DNA from: Catellatospora vulcania
GTDB taxonomy: Bacteria; Actinomycetota; Actinomycetes; Mycobacteriales; Micromonosporaceae
Length of the DNA: 64,000 nucleotides
Assembly (NCBI RefSeq): GCF_009720385.1
Contig: NZ_ML769301.1
Location: forward strand, 558,001 to 622,000
Reading direction: 5' to 3'
In this document: positions 52,922 to 60,901 of the stretch, in pieces
Layout of the letters: the number at the start of each line of letters is the position of its first letter
Position numbering within the stretch: position 1 is the stretch's first letter
The notes under the pieces: model-generated
The model's database searches: none
The model's input: the letters and a program-made list of their open reading frames with translations, nothing else
Told to the model about the DNA's origin: nothing
Position numbers and translations under genes: made by a program

Positions 52922-53278
52922 ATGCAACCGCTGATCGAAGTGACCCTTGAGGACGGCACACAGCTGCTGGTGGAGCCGAGTGACGGTGACCGTGACGAGC
53001 TGGTCGCGGCCGGCGTCGGCGACCACATCACCACCGCGCGGGACAGCTTCCAGACCATGATGAGCCGCCTGCGCCCAGTGATCCAGACGGTGACCGACCA
53101 GGTCAGCTCGCTGCCGAAGCGGCCGGACAAGTTCACCGTCGAGATCGGCATCAAGATCACCGCCGAGTCCGGTGTGGTGATCGCCAAGGCCGCCAGCGAA
53201 GGTCATCTCACCCTCACCATGGAGTGGTCCGGCCCGGAACGCAGCCCGGTCCCGAACCCTCGGCAGCCGGGGGAATGA
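52922..53278 (+). CDS. Trypsin-co-occurring domain (Trypco1, CU044_2847 family) protein
   Basis: A 118-residue protein with the Trypco1 pattern: LIEVTLEDGTQLLVEP, a central helical stretch (ARDSFQTMMSRLRPVIQTVT) and KFTVEIGIKITAESGVVIAK ending in GHLTLTMEW. The family is known for co-occurrence with trypsin-like proteases in NTPase conflict systems, exactly the neighbour here, and is thought to regulate or be the target of the protease. Starts 2 bases after the nSTAND1 gene; its stop overlaps the ABC gene start (ATGA). Confidence 0.88.
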   Translation: MQPLIEVTLEDGTQLLVEPSDGDRDELVAAGVGDHITTARDSFQTMMSRLRPVIQTVTDQVSSLPKRPDKFTVEIGIKITAESGVVIAKAASEGHLTLTMEWSGPERSPVPNPRQPGE

Positions 53279-54081
53279 TCGTGGAGACGCCGACCGGGCA
53301 GGTCGCTGAAACCGAGTCCGTCGCGGAACCGGCGGCGCTGCGGCTGACCGCGCTGCACAAGGCGTTCGGCGACACCGTCGCCGTCGACCACGTCGACCTG
53401 GCCGTGCCACAGGGGTCGTTCTTCGGGCTCGTCGGACCCAACGGCGCAGGCAAGACGACGGCGCTGTCGATGGCGGTCGGCCTGCTGCGACCCGACGCCG
53501 GCAGGTCGGCGGTGTTCGGCGTCGACGTCTGGTCGGACCCGGTCCGGGCGAAGGCGCTCATGGGTGTGCTGCCCGACGGGCTCGCCATGCCCGAACGCCT
53601 CACCGGCCGGGAACTGCTGACGTTCCTCGGCCAGCTGCGCGGCATCCCCGACGACGTCCTGACGGGGCGTACCCAGGAGCTGCTCGACGTGATGGAGCTG
53701 GGCGCCGCCGAGCGCACCCTGATCGTCGACTACTCCACCGGCATGCGCAAGAAGATCGGCCTGGCCACGGCACTGCTGCACGCCCCGCGACTGCTGGTGC
53801 TGGACGAGCCGTTCGAGGCGGTCGACCCGGTCTCCGCGGCCGCCCTCAAGTCGATCCTGGTGCGCTTCGTCGGAGGCGGCGGCTCGGTCATCCTGTCCAG
53901 TCACGTGATGGCGCTGGTCGAGCAGTTGTGCGACACCGTCGCCGTGATGGCCAAGGGCAAGGTCGTCGTGGCGGGCCCGCTCGACGCGGTCCGCGGCGGC
54001 GGCACCCTGGAGGACGCCTTCGTCCGTCTCGTCGGTGTCGAGGTCGACGCCGGGCAGGGCCTGTCGTGGCTGGCGTCCTGA
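53275..54081 (+). CDS. ABC transporter ATP-binding protein of the conflict operon
   Basis: A 268-residue ABC ATPase: Walker [17 protein letters not shown], Walker B LLVLDEPFEAVDP, H-loop VILSSHVMALVEQL. The signature motif is degenerate (YSTGMRKKIGL in place of LSGGQ), common in ABC-2 exporters. Start ATG overlaps the Trypco1 stop; another start (GTG 53281) is possible. It ends inside the next gene (16-base overlap). ABC-2 exporters move peptides, lipids or antibiotics; cargo unknown. Confidence 0.9.
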   Translation: MIVETPTGQVAETESVAEPAALRLTALHKAFGDTVAVDHVDLAVPQGSFFGLVGPNGAGKTTALSMAVGLLRPDAGRSAVFGVDVWSDPVRAKALMGVLPDGLAMPERLTGRELLTFLGQLRGIPDDVLTGRTQELLDVMELGAAERTLIVDYSTGMRKKIGLATALLHAPRLLVLDEPFEAVDPVSAAALKSILVRFVGGGGSVILSSHVMALVEQLCDTVAVMAKGKVVVAGPLDAVRGGGTLEDAFVRLVGVEVDAGQGLSWLAS

Positions 54082-55976
54082 GCGGCGGGCCGACCACCGT
54101 CGCCGTCCTCGTCCGGATGAAGCTGGCGATCCTGCGCCATTCGATGACGGGCGGCAAGGCGGCCTGGATGGTCGTCGGCGGGGTCCTCGGGATCGTCCTC
54201 GCGGGGGCGACGATCTGGCTCAGCCTGGTCGAGACAGCGCAGCCGGCCGTGGTCGCCGACCTGCTGGCCGCGGTCTACCTGATGTGGGCGCTGGGCTGGG
54301 TCGTGGGCCCGGTCTGGGGCGGTTCGACGCTGCTGCGCGCCGATCACTTCGCCCTGCTCGCCGTGCCGCGCCGGCAGTTGGCCGTCGGGCTGCTCGGTGC
54401 GGCCTTCGTCGGCGTCACCACCGCGGTGACCCTGCTGGCGTTCCTCAGCCTGCTCGTCTACGCCGCCCGCCTGGGCTTCGGGGCAGTGCTGGTCGCGGTG
54501 CCCGCAGTGGTGCTGCAGGTGGTCTTCGTGGTGCTGCTGTCGCGGGTCGCGACGGTCGTGTTCGGGGTCGTCGCGAAGTCCCGCATCGGCGCCGCGTTCA
54601 CCGGGGCGCTCATCGCGGCGATGATGGTGCTCAGCCAGTCCGGGTGGATGGTCGCCGTCGCGATCCAGGTCTCGGGCGTGCTCGACACCGGGTTCGGGTC
54701 CGGCTTCACGCGTACGGTGCGCGCACTGCCGTCGGGGTGGGGACTGGTCGCGGTCGAGTCGGCCGGTGGCGGGCGGTGGTGGCGGGCGCTGGCCGCGCTC
54801 GCCGGGCTGGGCCTGCTCATCGTGGCGCTGCTGCTCGTCTGGAGTCGCAGCCTGGGCACGCCGCGCCGGGCCCGGGTCACCATCCGCGGCTCGCGCGAGG
54901 TCGCCCCGTCCGGCCGGGGACTGTTCGCCGGGCGTACCGGGGCTGTGCTGCGCAAGGAGCTGCGTACCTGGCGGCGCGACCCGCTGCGCACGCAGGCGGT
55001 GTTCGTGCCGCTGGTGTGGGCCCTCGGCACGACCCTGCTGCCGCTCACGTTCGGCGAGCGACTGCTGCTGCCCTGGGCGGCCCCCGCGCTGGCCGTGATG
55101 GCGGGGGCGTCCGTGTCGAACCTCTACGGCCAGGACGGCACCGCGCTGTGGCTGACCCTGCACACCGGCAGCGAGCGCGCCGACGTACGCGGACGGCAGC
55201 TCGCCTATCTGCTGATCTTCGGGCCGGTGGCGTACGCCGTCGCAGTCGGCTTCACCGTGTGGAGCGGGCTGACCTGGACCTGGCCGTGGGTCCTGGCGCT
55301 GCTCCCGGCGCTGCTCGGCGGTGGGGCCGGGCTGGGCACGCTCATCTCGGTGGTGGCCGCGGCCCCCGGCCCGGACGCCCACCGGCGGCCGGACAACGCG
55401 CTGGAGCACGGCGACACCACCGGCCAGGCGAACCTGATGTTCTGGGGCGGGCTGCTGCCGGCCGTCCCGCCCGCGGTCCTGCTCACTCTCGGCACCGTGT
55501 ACGGCAACGAGTTCCTGCTGTGGGCGGCGGTGCCGGTCGGCGTGGCCACGGGTGTCCTGCTGGCATGGTGGCTCGGGCGCGTGGCGGTCACGCAATTGCG
55601 GGCGCGCGGCACGGAGCTGCTGTTCCTCTTGCGGACCGGCCGCGGCGTCAAGGCAGTCGGCGTCAAGGTGGCCGGTGACAAGGGGGTCAGGGCCGAGGTG
55701 TCGAAGCGGGACGCCCGGATCGCGCTGGTCGGCTGGACGCTGGGCTCGATCGCACTCTTCCCGCAGGGCCTCGTGCCGATGATCTTCCTGCTGGCCGGGG
55801 TCCAGGTGAAGTCCTGGTTCCTGGCGATGTACCTGCCCGGCCCGTACCGGTGGCCGGTCGCCGCCGTGATGGTCCTGATCGGCAGCTGGCTGTACTACCT
55901 CGCCGTCCGGGCGAGCATCCCGAAGAAGCGCCCGGCCGCATCCGAGGACGCGCCCCGGGAACTCGAATCGGTCTGA
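54066..55976 (+). CDS. ABC-2-like exporter permease of the conflict operon
   Basis: A 636-residue membrane protein with about twelve helices in two halves (first half from KLAILRHSMTGGKAAWMVVG; second from GAVLRKELRTWRRDPLRTQA), each starting with the soluble KxxLR block of ABC-2 permeases. So it is a fused dimer, forming the channel with the ATPase upstream. GTG start overlaps the ATPase gene by 16 bases. Basic C-terminus. Followed by a strong hairpin, closing a four-gene operon. Confidence 0.85.
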   Translation: MAGVLSGGPTTVAVLVRMKLAILRHSMTGGKAAWMVVGGVLGIVLAGATIWLSLVETAQPAVVADLLAAVYLMWALGWVVGPVWGGSTLLRADHFALLAVPRRQLAVGLLGAAFVGVTTAVTLLAFLSLLVYAARLGFGAVLVAVPAVVLQVVFVVLLSRVATVVFGVVAKSRIGAAFTGALIAAMMVLSQSGWMVAVAIQVSGVLDTGFGSGFTRTVRALPSGWGLVAVESAGGGRWWRALAALAGLGLLIVALLLVWSRSLGTPRRARVTIRGSREVAPSGRGLFAGRTGAVLRKELRTWRRDPLRTQAVFVPLVWALGTTLLPLTFGERLLLPWAAPALAVMAGASVSNLYGQDGTALWLTLHTGSERADVRGRQLAYLLIFGPVAYAVAVGFTVWSGLTWTWPWVLALLPALLGGGAGLGTLISVVAAAPGPDAHRRPDNALEHGDTTGQANLMFWGGLLPAVPPAVLLTLGTVYGNEFLLWAAVPVGVATGVLLAWWLGRVAVTQLRARGTELLFLLRTGRGVKAVGVKVAGDKGVRAEVSKRDARIALVGWTLGSIALFPQGLVPMIFLLAGVQVKSWFLAMYLPGPYRWPVAAVMVLIGSWLYYLAVRASIPKKRPAASEDAPRELESV

Positions 55977-55981
55977 GCACG

Positions 55982-56015
55982 GCGGCGCTCCCCGCCCGAG
56001 GGAGGGGAGCGCCGC
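55982..56015. terminator. Hairpin terminator of the conflict operon
   Basis: 12-bp perfect stem (GCGGCGCTCCCC) with a 10-base loop, between the ABC permease and the convergent lipase gene. Confidence 0.75.
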
Positions 56016-56022
56016 GCGGGGA

Positions 56023-56697
56023 TCAGGCCGCGATGAAGCCGCGGATCTGGGTCAGCACGCTGGTGTTGGTGAGGAACCCGATGTGGGTCTCGCACAGCAC
56101 GTTGGTGTTCGTCGCGCCGTCCAGCCGGGTGCTGGTGTACGGGATGATGATGCCGTCGCAGGCCGAGTACCAGGTGCGGTACTTGGCGGCGCCGGGCGTC
56201 TCGTCCCCGTCGGCCAGGTCGAGCAGGAACAGCGAGCCCGGGTACATCTCGATGCACGAGGCGTTGATCAGGCACGCGCCGGCGTACGTGGTGCCGTGGT
56301 TCGCGCCGGCGATCGACGCGACGTGGCTGACGTTGGCCGACCCGCCGAGCTCCTCCAGGTACCAGCGGGTGACCAGGCCGCCCATCGAGTGGTTCACGAT
56401 GGCGACCTTCGACGCGCCGGTCTGGGCCTTGACCTGGTTGACCTTGTCACGCAGTCCGGCCGCGCTGATCTGGTTGGAGCCGGCCCAGTTGTAGTCGTAG
56501 GTGTAGAGGTTGGTGAAACCGCCGGACCGGAACACCGAAAGCGCGGTGGTCCAGTTGGACGAGTTGCCGATGAAGCCGTGCACGAAGATCACCGGTGTGC
56601 TGGTCGCCGCGTTCGCGGGCGTGGACGGGGCGACCACGAGTGCCGCGGCGGCGACCATGGCCGCGCCGATGGCGATGAGACGTTGGCGGATACGCAT
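56023..56697 (-). CDS. Secreted triacylglycerol lipase (alpha/beta hydrolase)
   Basis: A 224-residue secreted lipase. Signal peptide: RIRQR, hydrophobic core, ANA cleavage site near residue 30. Active site: Ser in IVNHSMGGLVTRWYLEELGG, Asp in YSACDGIIIPY, His in CETHIGFLTN; oxyanion block PVIFVHGFIGNSSNW. Resembles Bacillus LipA-type and Streptomyces small lipases. The start has GGAGG about 9 bases upstream. Three or more cysteines suggest disulfides outside the cell. Divergent from the GH43 gene. Confidence 0.88.
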   Translation of the reverse strand: MRIRQRLIAIGAAMVAAAALVVAPSTPANAATSTPVIFVHGFIGNSSNWTTALSVFRSGGFTNLYTYDYNWAGSNQISAAGLRDKVNQVKAQTGASKVAIVNHSMGGLVTRWYLEELGGSANVSHVASIAGANHGTTYAGACLINASCIEMYPGSLFLLDLADGDETPGAAKYRTWYSACDGIIIPYTSTRLDGATNTNVLCETHIGFLTNTSVLTQIRGFIAA

Positions 56698-56951
56698 TGC
56701 GGGAGCCCTCCGTTGGGACGATGCGCGTGGTGCCAAAGAGCATCGGAGCACCGCCCCACCGTCTGCATCGGTGTAATCGCCGGTTCGCTTACGGCGCAGG
56801 GGATCCGTGCGCCGCATCGCCGAATCGCTATGTGTCGACGTATATTGATGGCCGGTGGTACGGCGGCCACTTTGCGTTCCCATGTGTTCGGTTTCGTTGA
56901 TGTGGGATTGAACGTGAGCGAAGCCGACCCGATCCACTGACTGGAGAGCCG

Positions 56952-58871
56952 ATGGGCAACCGTCTCCGCCGCATCGCCGCCACCACCCTGCTCGCCGCCC
57001 TCGCCGGGATGGTCCTCGGCGCGCCCGCAGCCCCGGCCGCGCCGCCCGACTACACCACCAGCGAGGCGGGCAACCCGTTCGCCGACGGCTGGTACGCCGA
57101 TCCCGACACGGTCGTCTACGGCGACCGCTACTGGGTGTTCCCGACCACCTCGAAGAGCTACGCCGAGCAGACCTACCTCGACGCGTTCTCGTCCACCGAC
57201 CTCGTCAACTGGACCAAGCACGCCAACGTGCTCACCAAGGCGAACGTCTCCTGGGCGTCGTACGCGATGTGGGCGCCGGCCCCGATCCAGCGCAACGGCA
57301 AGTACTACCTGTACTTCGCGGCCAACGACATCCAGAACAACGCCGCCCTCGGCGGCATCGGCGTGGCGGTGGCGACCCAGCCCCAGGGCCCGTACGCCGA
57401 CGCGCTGGGCCGCCCGCTCATCGCGCAGTTCCAGAACGGGGCGCAGCCCATCGACCAGGACGTCTTCATCGACGACGACGGCCAGGCCTACATGTTCTAC
57501 GGCGGCTGGGGCCACGCCAACGTGGTAAAGATCAACGCCGACATGATCAGCCTCGGCACGCATGTCGACGGCAGCGTCTACAAGGAGATCACGCCCGCGG
57601 GCTACGTCGAGGGCCCGCAGATGTTCAAGCGCAACGGCAAGTACTACCTGATGTGGTCCGAGGGCGGCTGGACCGGCCCCGACTACTCCGTCGCTTACGC
57701 CATCGCGAACTCGCCGCTCGGCCCGTTCACCCGGCTCGGCAAGGTGCTCGCCCAGGACGCGGCCGTGGCCCGCGGCTCCGGGCACAACTCCGTGGTCAAC
57801 ATCCCCGGCACCGACACCTGGTACATCGTCTACCACCGCCGCCCGCTCAGCGAGACCGACGGCAACCACCGGCAGCTCGCGTACGACCGGATGGTCTTCA
57901 ACGCCGACGGCACGATCGCTCCGGTGACCATGCGGGTGCGCGACAACTTCGCCGACAACAACGCGCTGGGCTGGCGGACCTATGGCGGCTCCTGGTCGGC
58001 GACGGGCGGCCGGTACACGGCCGCGAACTCACTGGGCGGCAAGGCGCTGCTGGACACCAACTTCGGCGACTTCACCTACGACGCCGACGTGGCCGTGACG
58101 TCGGGCGGCGGTGACGCGGGGCTGCTGTTCCGGACCACCAACGCCGCGGTGGGCACGGACAGCTACACCGGCTACTACGCCGGGATCAGCCCCGCGGGCC
58201 GGGTCGTGCTCGGCCGGGTCAACAACAACTGGACCCAGTTGCAGGCCACGGCCATGACCGTCGCCGTGGGCACGACCTATCGGCTGCGGGTGACCGCGGT
58301 CGGATCCTCCATCAAGGTGTACGTCGGCGACATGGCCACCCCGAAGATCAACGTCACCGACGCTACCTACCCCACCGGGGCGAACGGGGTGCGGGTGTTC
58401 AACGCGGCGGCGGCCTTCGACAACGTCGCCGTCAGCCCGCCCGCAGTGGTGGGAACGAACTTCGCGCTCGGTCGACCCGCCACCGGCACCGCCGCCTGCG
58501 CCGCGAGCGAAGGCCCGGAGAAGGCCGTGAACGGCACCGTCAACGGCGGCAACGCCGACAAGTTCTGCTCCGCCGTGTCCGGGGCCTGGCTGCGCGTCGA
58601 CCTCGGCGTGACGCGGGCGATCAACCGGTTCGAGGTCGCCCATGCACAGGCGGGCGGTGAATCGGCGGCGCTCAACACCAAGGCGTTCACCATCTCGGTG
58701 TCCGCCGACGGGGTGACCTGGGCCCAGGCCGTCAACGTCACCGCCAACACCGCGGCCACCAGCACCCACGCCGTCAACGTCACAGGTCGCTACGTCCGGC
58801 TGAACGTCGGCACCCCCACCCAGGGCGCCGAGATCGCCACCCGGATCTACGAACTGCGCGCCTTCGGCTGA
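56952..58871 (+). CDS. Secreted GH43 glycosidase with LamG-like and F5/8-type modules
   Basis: A 639-residue secreted enzyme. Signal peptide ends APAAPAA. GH43 propeller (about 35-330) with acid/base candidates: YADPDTVVYGDRYWVFPT, QDVFIDDDGQAYMFYGGW, AGYVEGPQMFKRNGKYYLMW (catalytic Glu). A concanavalin-like module follows (RDNFADNNALGWRTYGGSW, GYYAGISPAGRVVLGRVNNN), then an F5/8-type-C/CBM32-like domain (NFALGRPATG, LRVDLGVTRAINRFEVAHA). Probable arabinofuranosidase or xylosidase acting on plant polysaccharide; substrate not fixed. ATG follows GGAGA. Confidence 0.88.
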   Translation: MGNRLRRIAATTLLAALAGMVLGAPAAPAAPPDYTTSEAGNPFADGWYADPDTVVYGDRYWVFPTTSKSYAEQTYLDAFSSTDLVNWTKHANVLTKANVSWASYAMWAPAPIQRNGKYYLYFAANDIQNNAALGGIGVAVATQPQGPYADALGRPLIAQFQNGAQPIDQDVFIDDDGQAYMFYGGWGHANVVKINADMISLGTHVDGSVYKEITPAGYVEGPQMFKRNGKYYLMWSEGGWTGPDYSVAYAIANSPLGPFTRLGKVLAQDAAVARGSGHNSVVNIPGTDTWYIVYHRRPLSETDGNHRQLAYDRMVFNADGTIAPVTMRVRDNFADNNALGWRTYGGSWSATGGRYTAANSLGGKALLDTNFGDFTYDADVAVTSGGGDAGLLFRTTNAAVGTDSYTGYYAGISPAGRVVLGRVNNNWTQLQATAMTVAVGTTYRLRVTAVGSSIKVYVGDMATPKINVTDATYPTGANGVRVFNAAAAFDNVAVSPPAVVGTNFALGRPATGTAACAASEGPEKAVNGTVNGGNADKFCSAVSGAWLRVDLGVTRAINRFEVAHAQAGGESAALNTKAFTISVSADGVTWAQAVNVTANTAATSTHAVNVTGRYVRLNVGTPTQGAEIATRIYELRAFG

Positions 58872-58922
58872 CCCGTTTCCACCGGGCGCGCGTCCTCGGT
58901 TGACCCGATGACGGCGGAGCGC

Positions 58923-58953
58923 ACGCCCCGCCAGATCTGATCTGGCGGGGCGT
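58923..58953 (+). terminator. Hairpin terminator after the GH43 gene
   Basis: 14-bp perfect stem (ACGCCCCGCCAGAT) with a 3-base loop. Confidence 0.75.
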
Positions 58954-59026
58954 CTGGCGCCTACCGGGTGGCGGGGTCGGTGCACCGTGCGACCCGGCCG
59001 CTGACGTGGTGGACGAGAGGAATCCG

Positions 59027-60016
59027 ATGGCGGTGAACCGAACCGGTCTGGCAGTGGAGACTGCCGGGCTGGTCAAGACATTCGGCAAGACCCGGGCGGT
59101 GGACGGCCTCGACCTGGCGGTTCCCGCCGGGACGGTGTACGGCCTGCTCGGGCCCAACGGGGCGGGCAAGACCACGGCGGTGCGCATGCTGGCCACGCTG
59201 CTGCGCCCCGACGGGGGAGAGGCCCGGGTGTTCGGGCACGATCTGCGCACCGAGGCCGACAAGGTGCGCACCCGGGTCAGCCTGACCGGCCAGTACGCGT
59301 CCGTCGACGAGGACCTGACCGGCACCGAGAACCTGATCCTGCTCAGCAGGCTGCTCGGCTACCGCAAACCGGCCGCCCGCGAGCGCGCAGCCCAGCTGCT
59401 GGCCGCGTTCGGCCTGACCGAGGCGGCCGACCGGCAGGTGAAGAAGTACTCCGGCGGCATGCGGCGGCGCATCGACATCGCCGCCAGCATCCTGAACACC
59501 CCGGACCTGCTGTTCCTGGACGAGCCGACGACGGGCCTGGACCCGCGCAGCCGCAACCAGGTGTGGGAGATCATTCGGGCGGTCGTGGCGCAGGGCACCA
59601 CGGTGCTGCTGACCACGCAGTACCTGGACGAGGCCGACCAGCTCGCGGGCCGGATTGCGGTCATCGACGAGGGCCGGGTCATCGCCGAGGGCACGCCGGG
59701 CCAGCTCAAGTCCTCGATCGGGGCGGGCACGGTGCACCTGCGGCTGCGCGACGCCGCCCAGCGGCCCGACGCCGAGCGCATCCTGGCGAAGGTGCTGGAC
59801 ACGACCGTGCAGCAGGAGGCCGACCCGGTGGCGCTGACCGCGCGGGTCGGCGGCTCGGGGGCCGCCGTGGACGCCGCCGCGGCGGGCTCGCGGGCTCTGG
59901 CGGAGCTGGCGGGAGCGGGCATCGTCGTCGACGAGTTCTCCCTCGGCCAGCCCAGCCTCGACGAGGTCTTCCTGGCCCTGACCGACAAGGCCGCGCGCAA
60001 CGAGGAGAAGGCATGA
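59027..60016 (+). CDS. DrrA-type ABC transporter ATP-binding protein
   Basis: A 329-residue ABC ATPase of the daunorubicin-resistance DrrA branch: [37 protein letters not shown] (SGGM signature), [40 protein letters not shown], and the extra C-terminal domain of drug exporters ending [20 protein letters not shown]. It powers export of a drug-like or lipid compound with the next gene. ATG preceded by GAGAGG; its stop overlaps the permease ATG (ATGA). Confidence 0.93.
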   Translation: MAVNRTGLAVETAGLVKTFGKTRAVDGLDLAVPAGTVYGLLGPNGAGKTTAVRMLATLLRPDGGEARVFGHDLRTEADKVRTRVSLTGQYASVDEDLTGTENLILLSRLLGYRKPAARERAAQLLAAFGLTEAADRQVKKYSGGMRRRIDIAASILNTPDLLFLDEPTTGLDPRSRNQVWEIIRAVVAQGTTVLLTTQYLDEADQLAGRIAVIDEGRVIAEGTPGQLKSSIGAGTVHLRLRDAAQRPDAERILAKVLDTTVQQEADPVALTARVGGSGAAVDAAAAGSRALAELAGAGIVVDEFSLGQPSLDEVFLALTDKAARNEEKA

Positions 60017-60861
60017 GCACCGCCACTGTCGCCCCTGACGCGACCGCCTACACGCCGTCGGCCGAGAGCATCGCAGCTGTGCTGGCACCTGGCACGAAAC
60101 CGCGCCGGCCCGGCCCGGTGTCGGCGTCGCTCACCTTCGGCTGGCGCGCGATGCTGAAGATCAAGCACGTGCCCGAGCAGCTGTTCGACGTCACGATGTT
60201 CCCGATCATCATGACGCTGATGTTCACGTACCTGTTCGGCGGCGCGCTGGCCGGTTCACCGCGTGAGTACCTGCAGTACCTGCTGCCCGGGATCATGGTC
60301 ACCAGCGTCGTCATGATCACGATGTACACCGGGGTCGGTTTGAACACCGACATCGAGAAGGGTGTCTTCGACCGCTTCCGCACCCTGGCCGTATGGCGGC
60401 CCGCCGCACTGGTCGGCATGATCCTCGGTGACGTGCTGCGCTACGTCCTCGCCGCGGTCGTCATCGTGGGGGTGGGCCTGGCGCTGGGCTTCCGGCCCGG
60501 CGGCGGGGCCATGGGCGTGCTGAGCGGGATCGGCCTGCTGGTGTTGTTCTCGTTCGCGTTCTCCTGGATCTGGACCTGGCTGGGCCTCATCCTGCGCAGC
60601 GAGAAGTCGGTGATGGGCGTCAGCATGCTGGTGCTGTTCCCGCTGACCTTCCTCAGCAACGTCTTCGTGCAGCCCTTGACGATGCCCGGCTGGCTGCAGG
60701 CGTTCGTGGACGTCAACCCGATCACGCACCTGGTGGCCGCGGTGCGCTCGGTGATGGCCGGCGCTCCCGACGCCGGGGCCATCACCTGGGTGCTGGTGGC
60801 GAGCGCGGTGTGCACGGCCGTGTTCGGCACGCTGACCATGCACCGGTACAACCGCAAGTGA
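60013..60861 (+). CDS. DrrB-type ABC-2 permease
   Basis: A 282-residue ABC-2 permease with six helices: [20 protein letters not shown] entry, [90 protein letters not shown]. The DRFR loop and NPxTH block are hallmarks of the DrrB/NodJ group. Overlaps the ATPase stop by four bases. Drug specificity unknown; no biosynthetic genes adjoin in this window. Confidence 0.92.
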   Translation: MSTATVAPDATAYTPSAESIAAVLAPGTKPRRPGPVSASLTFGWRAMLKIKHVPEQLFDVTMFPIIMTLMFTYLFGGALAGSPREYLQYLLPGIMVTSVVMITMYTGVGLNTDIEKGVFDRFRTLAVWRPAALVGMILGDVLRYVLAAVVIVGVGLALGFRPGGGAMGVLSGIGLLVLFSFAFSWIWTWLGLILRSEKSVMGVSMLVLFPLTFLSNVFVQPLTMPGWLQAFVDVNPITHLVAAVRSVMAGAPDAGAITWVLVASAVCTAVFGTLTMHRYNRK

Positions 60862-60868
60862 CGGTTGC

Positions 60869-60901
60869 CTGCCCTGGCGGCGCTCACAGCCGCCAGGGCA
60901 G
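60869..60901. terminator. Hairpin between convergent genes
   Basis: Perfect 13-bp stem (CTGCCCTGGCGGC), 7-base loop. The stop codon of the convergent ATPase gene lies in the loop and the stem extends into its last codons. Confidence 0.6.

Noticed and set aside
56952-58871. The intact GH43 as the parent of the remnant at 1-462
   Set aside because: Different subtype: the remnant ends in a ricin domain and GDRW block, the intact enzyme in an F5/8-like domain.
59027-60861. DrrAB-like pair as part of an antibiotic cluster
   Set aside because: No biosynthetic gene (PKS, NRPS, tailoring enzyme) is nearby; it stands alone between a GH43 gene and an ATPase.
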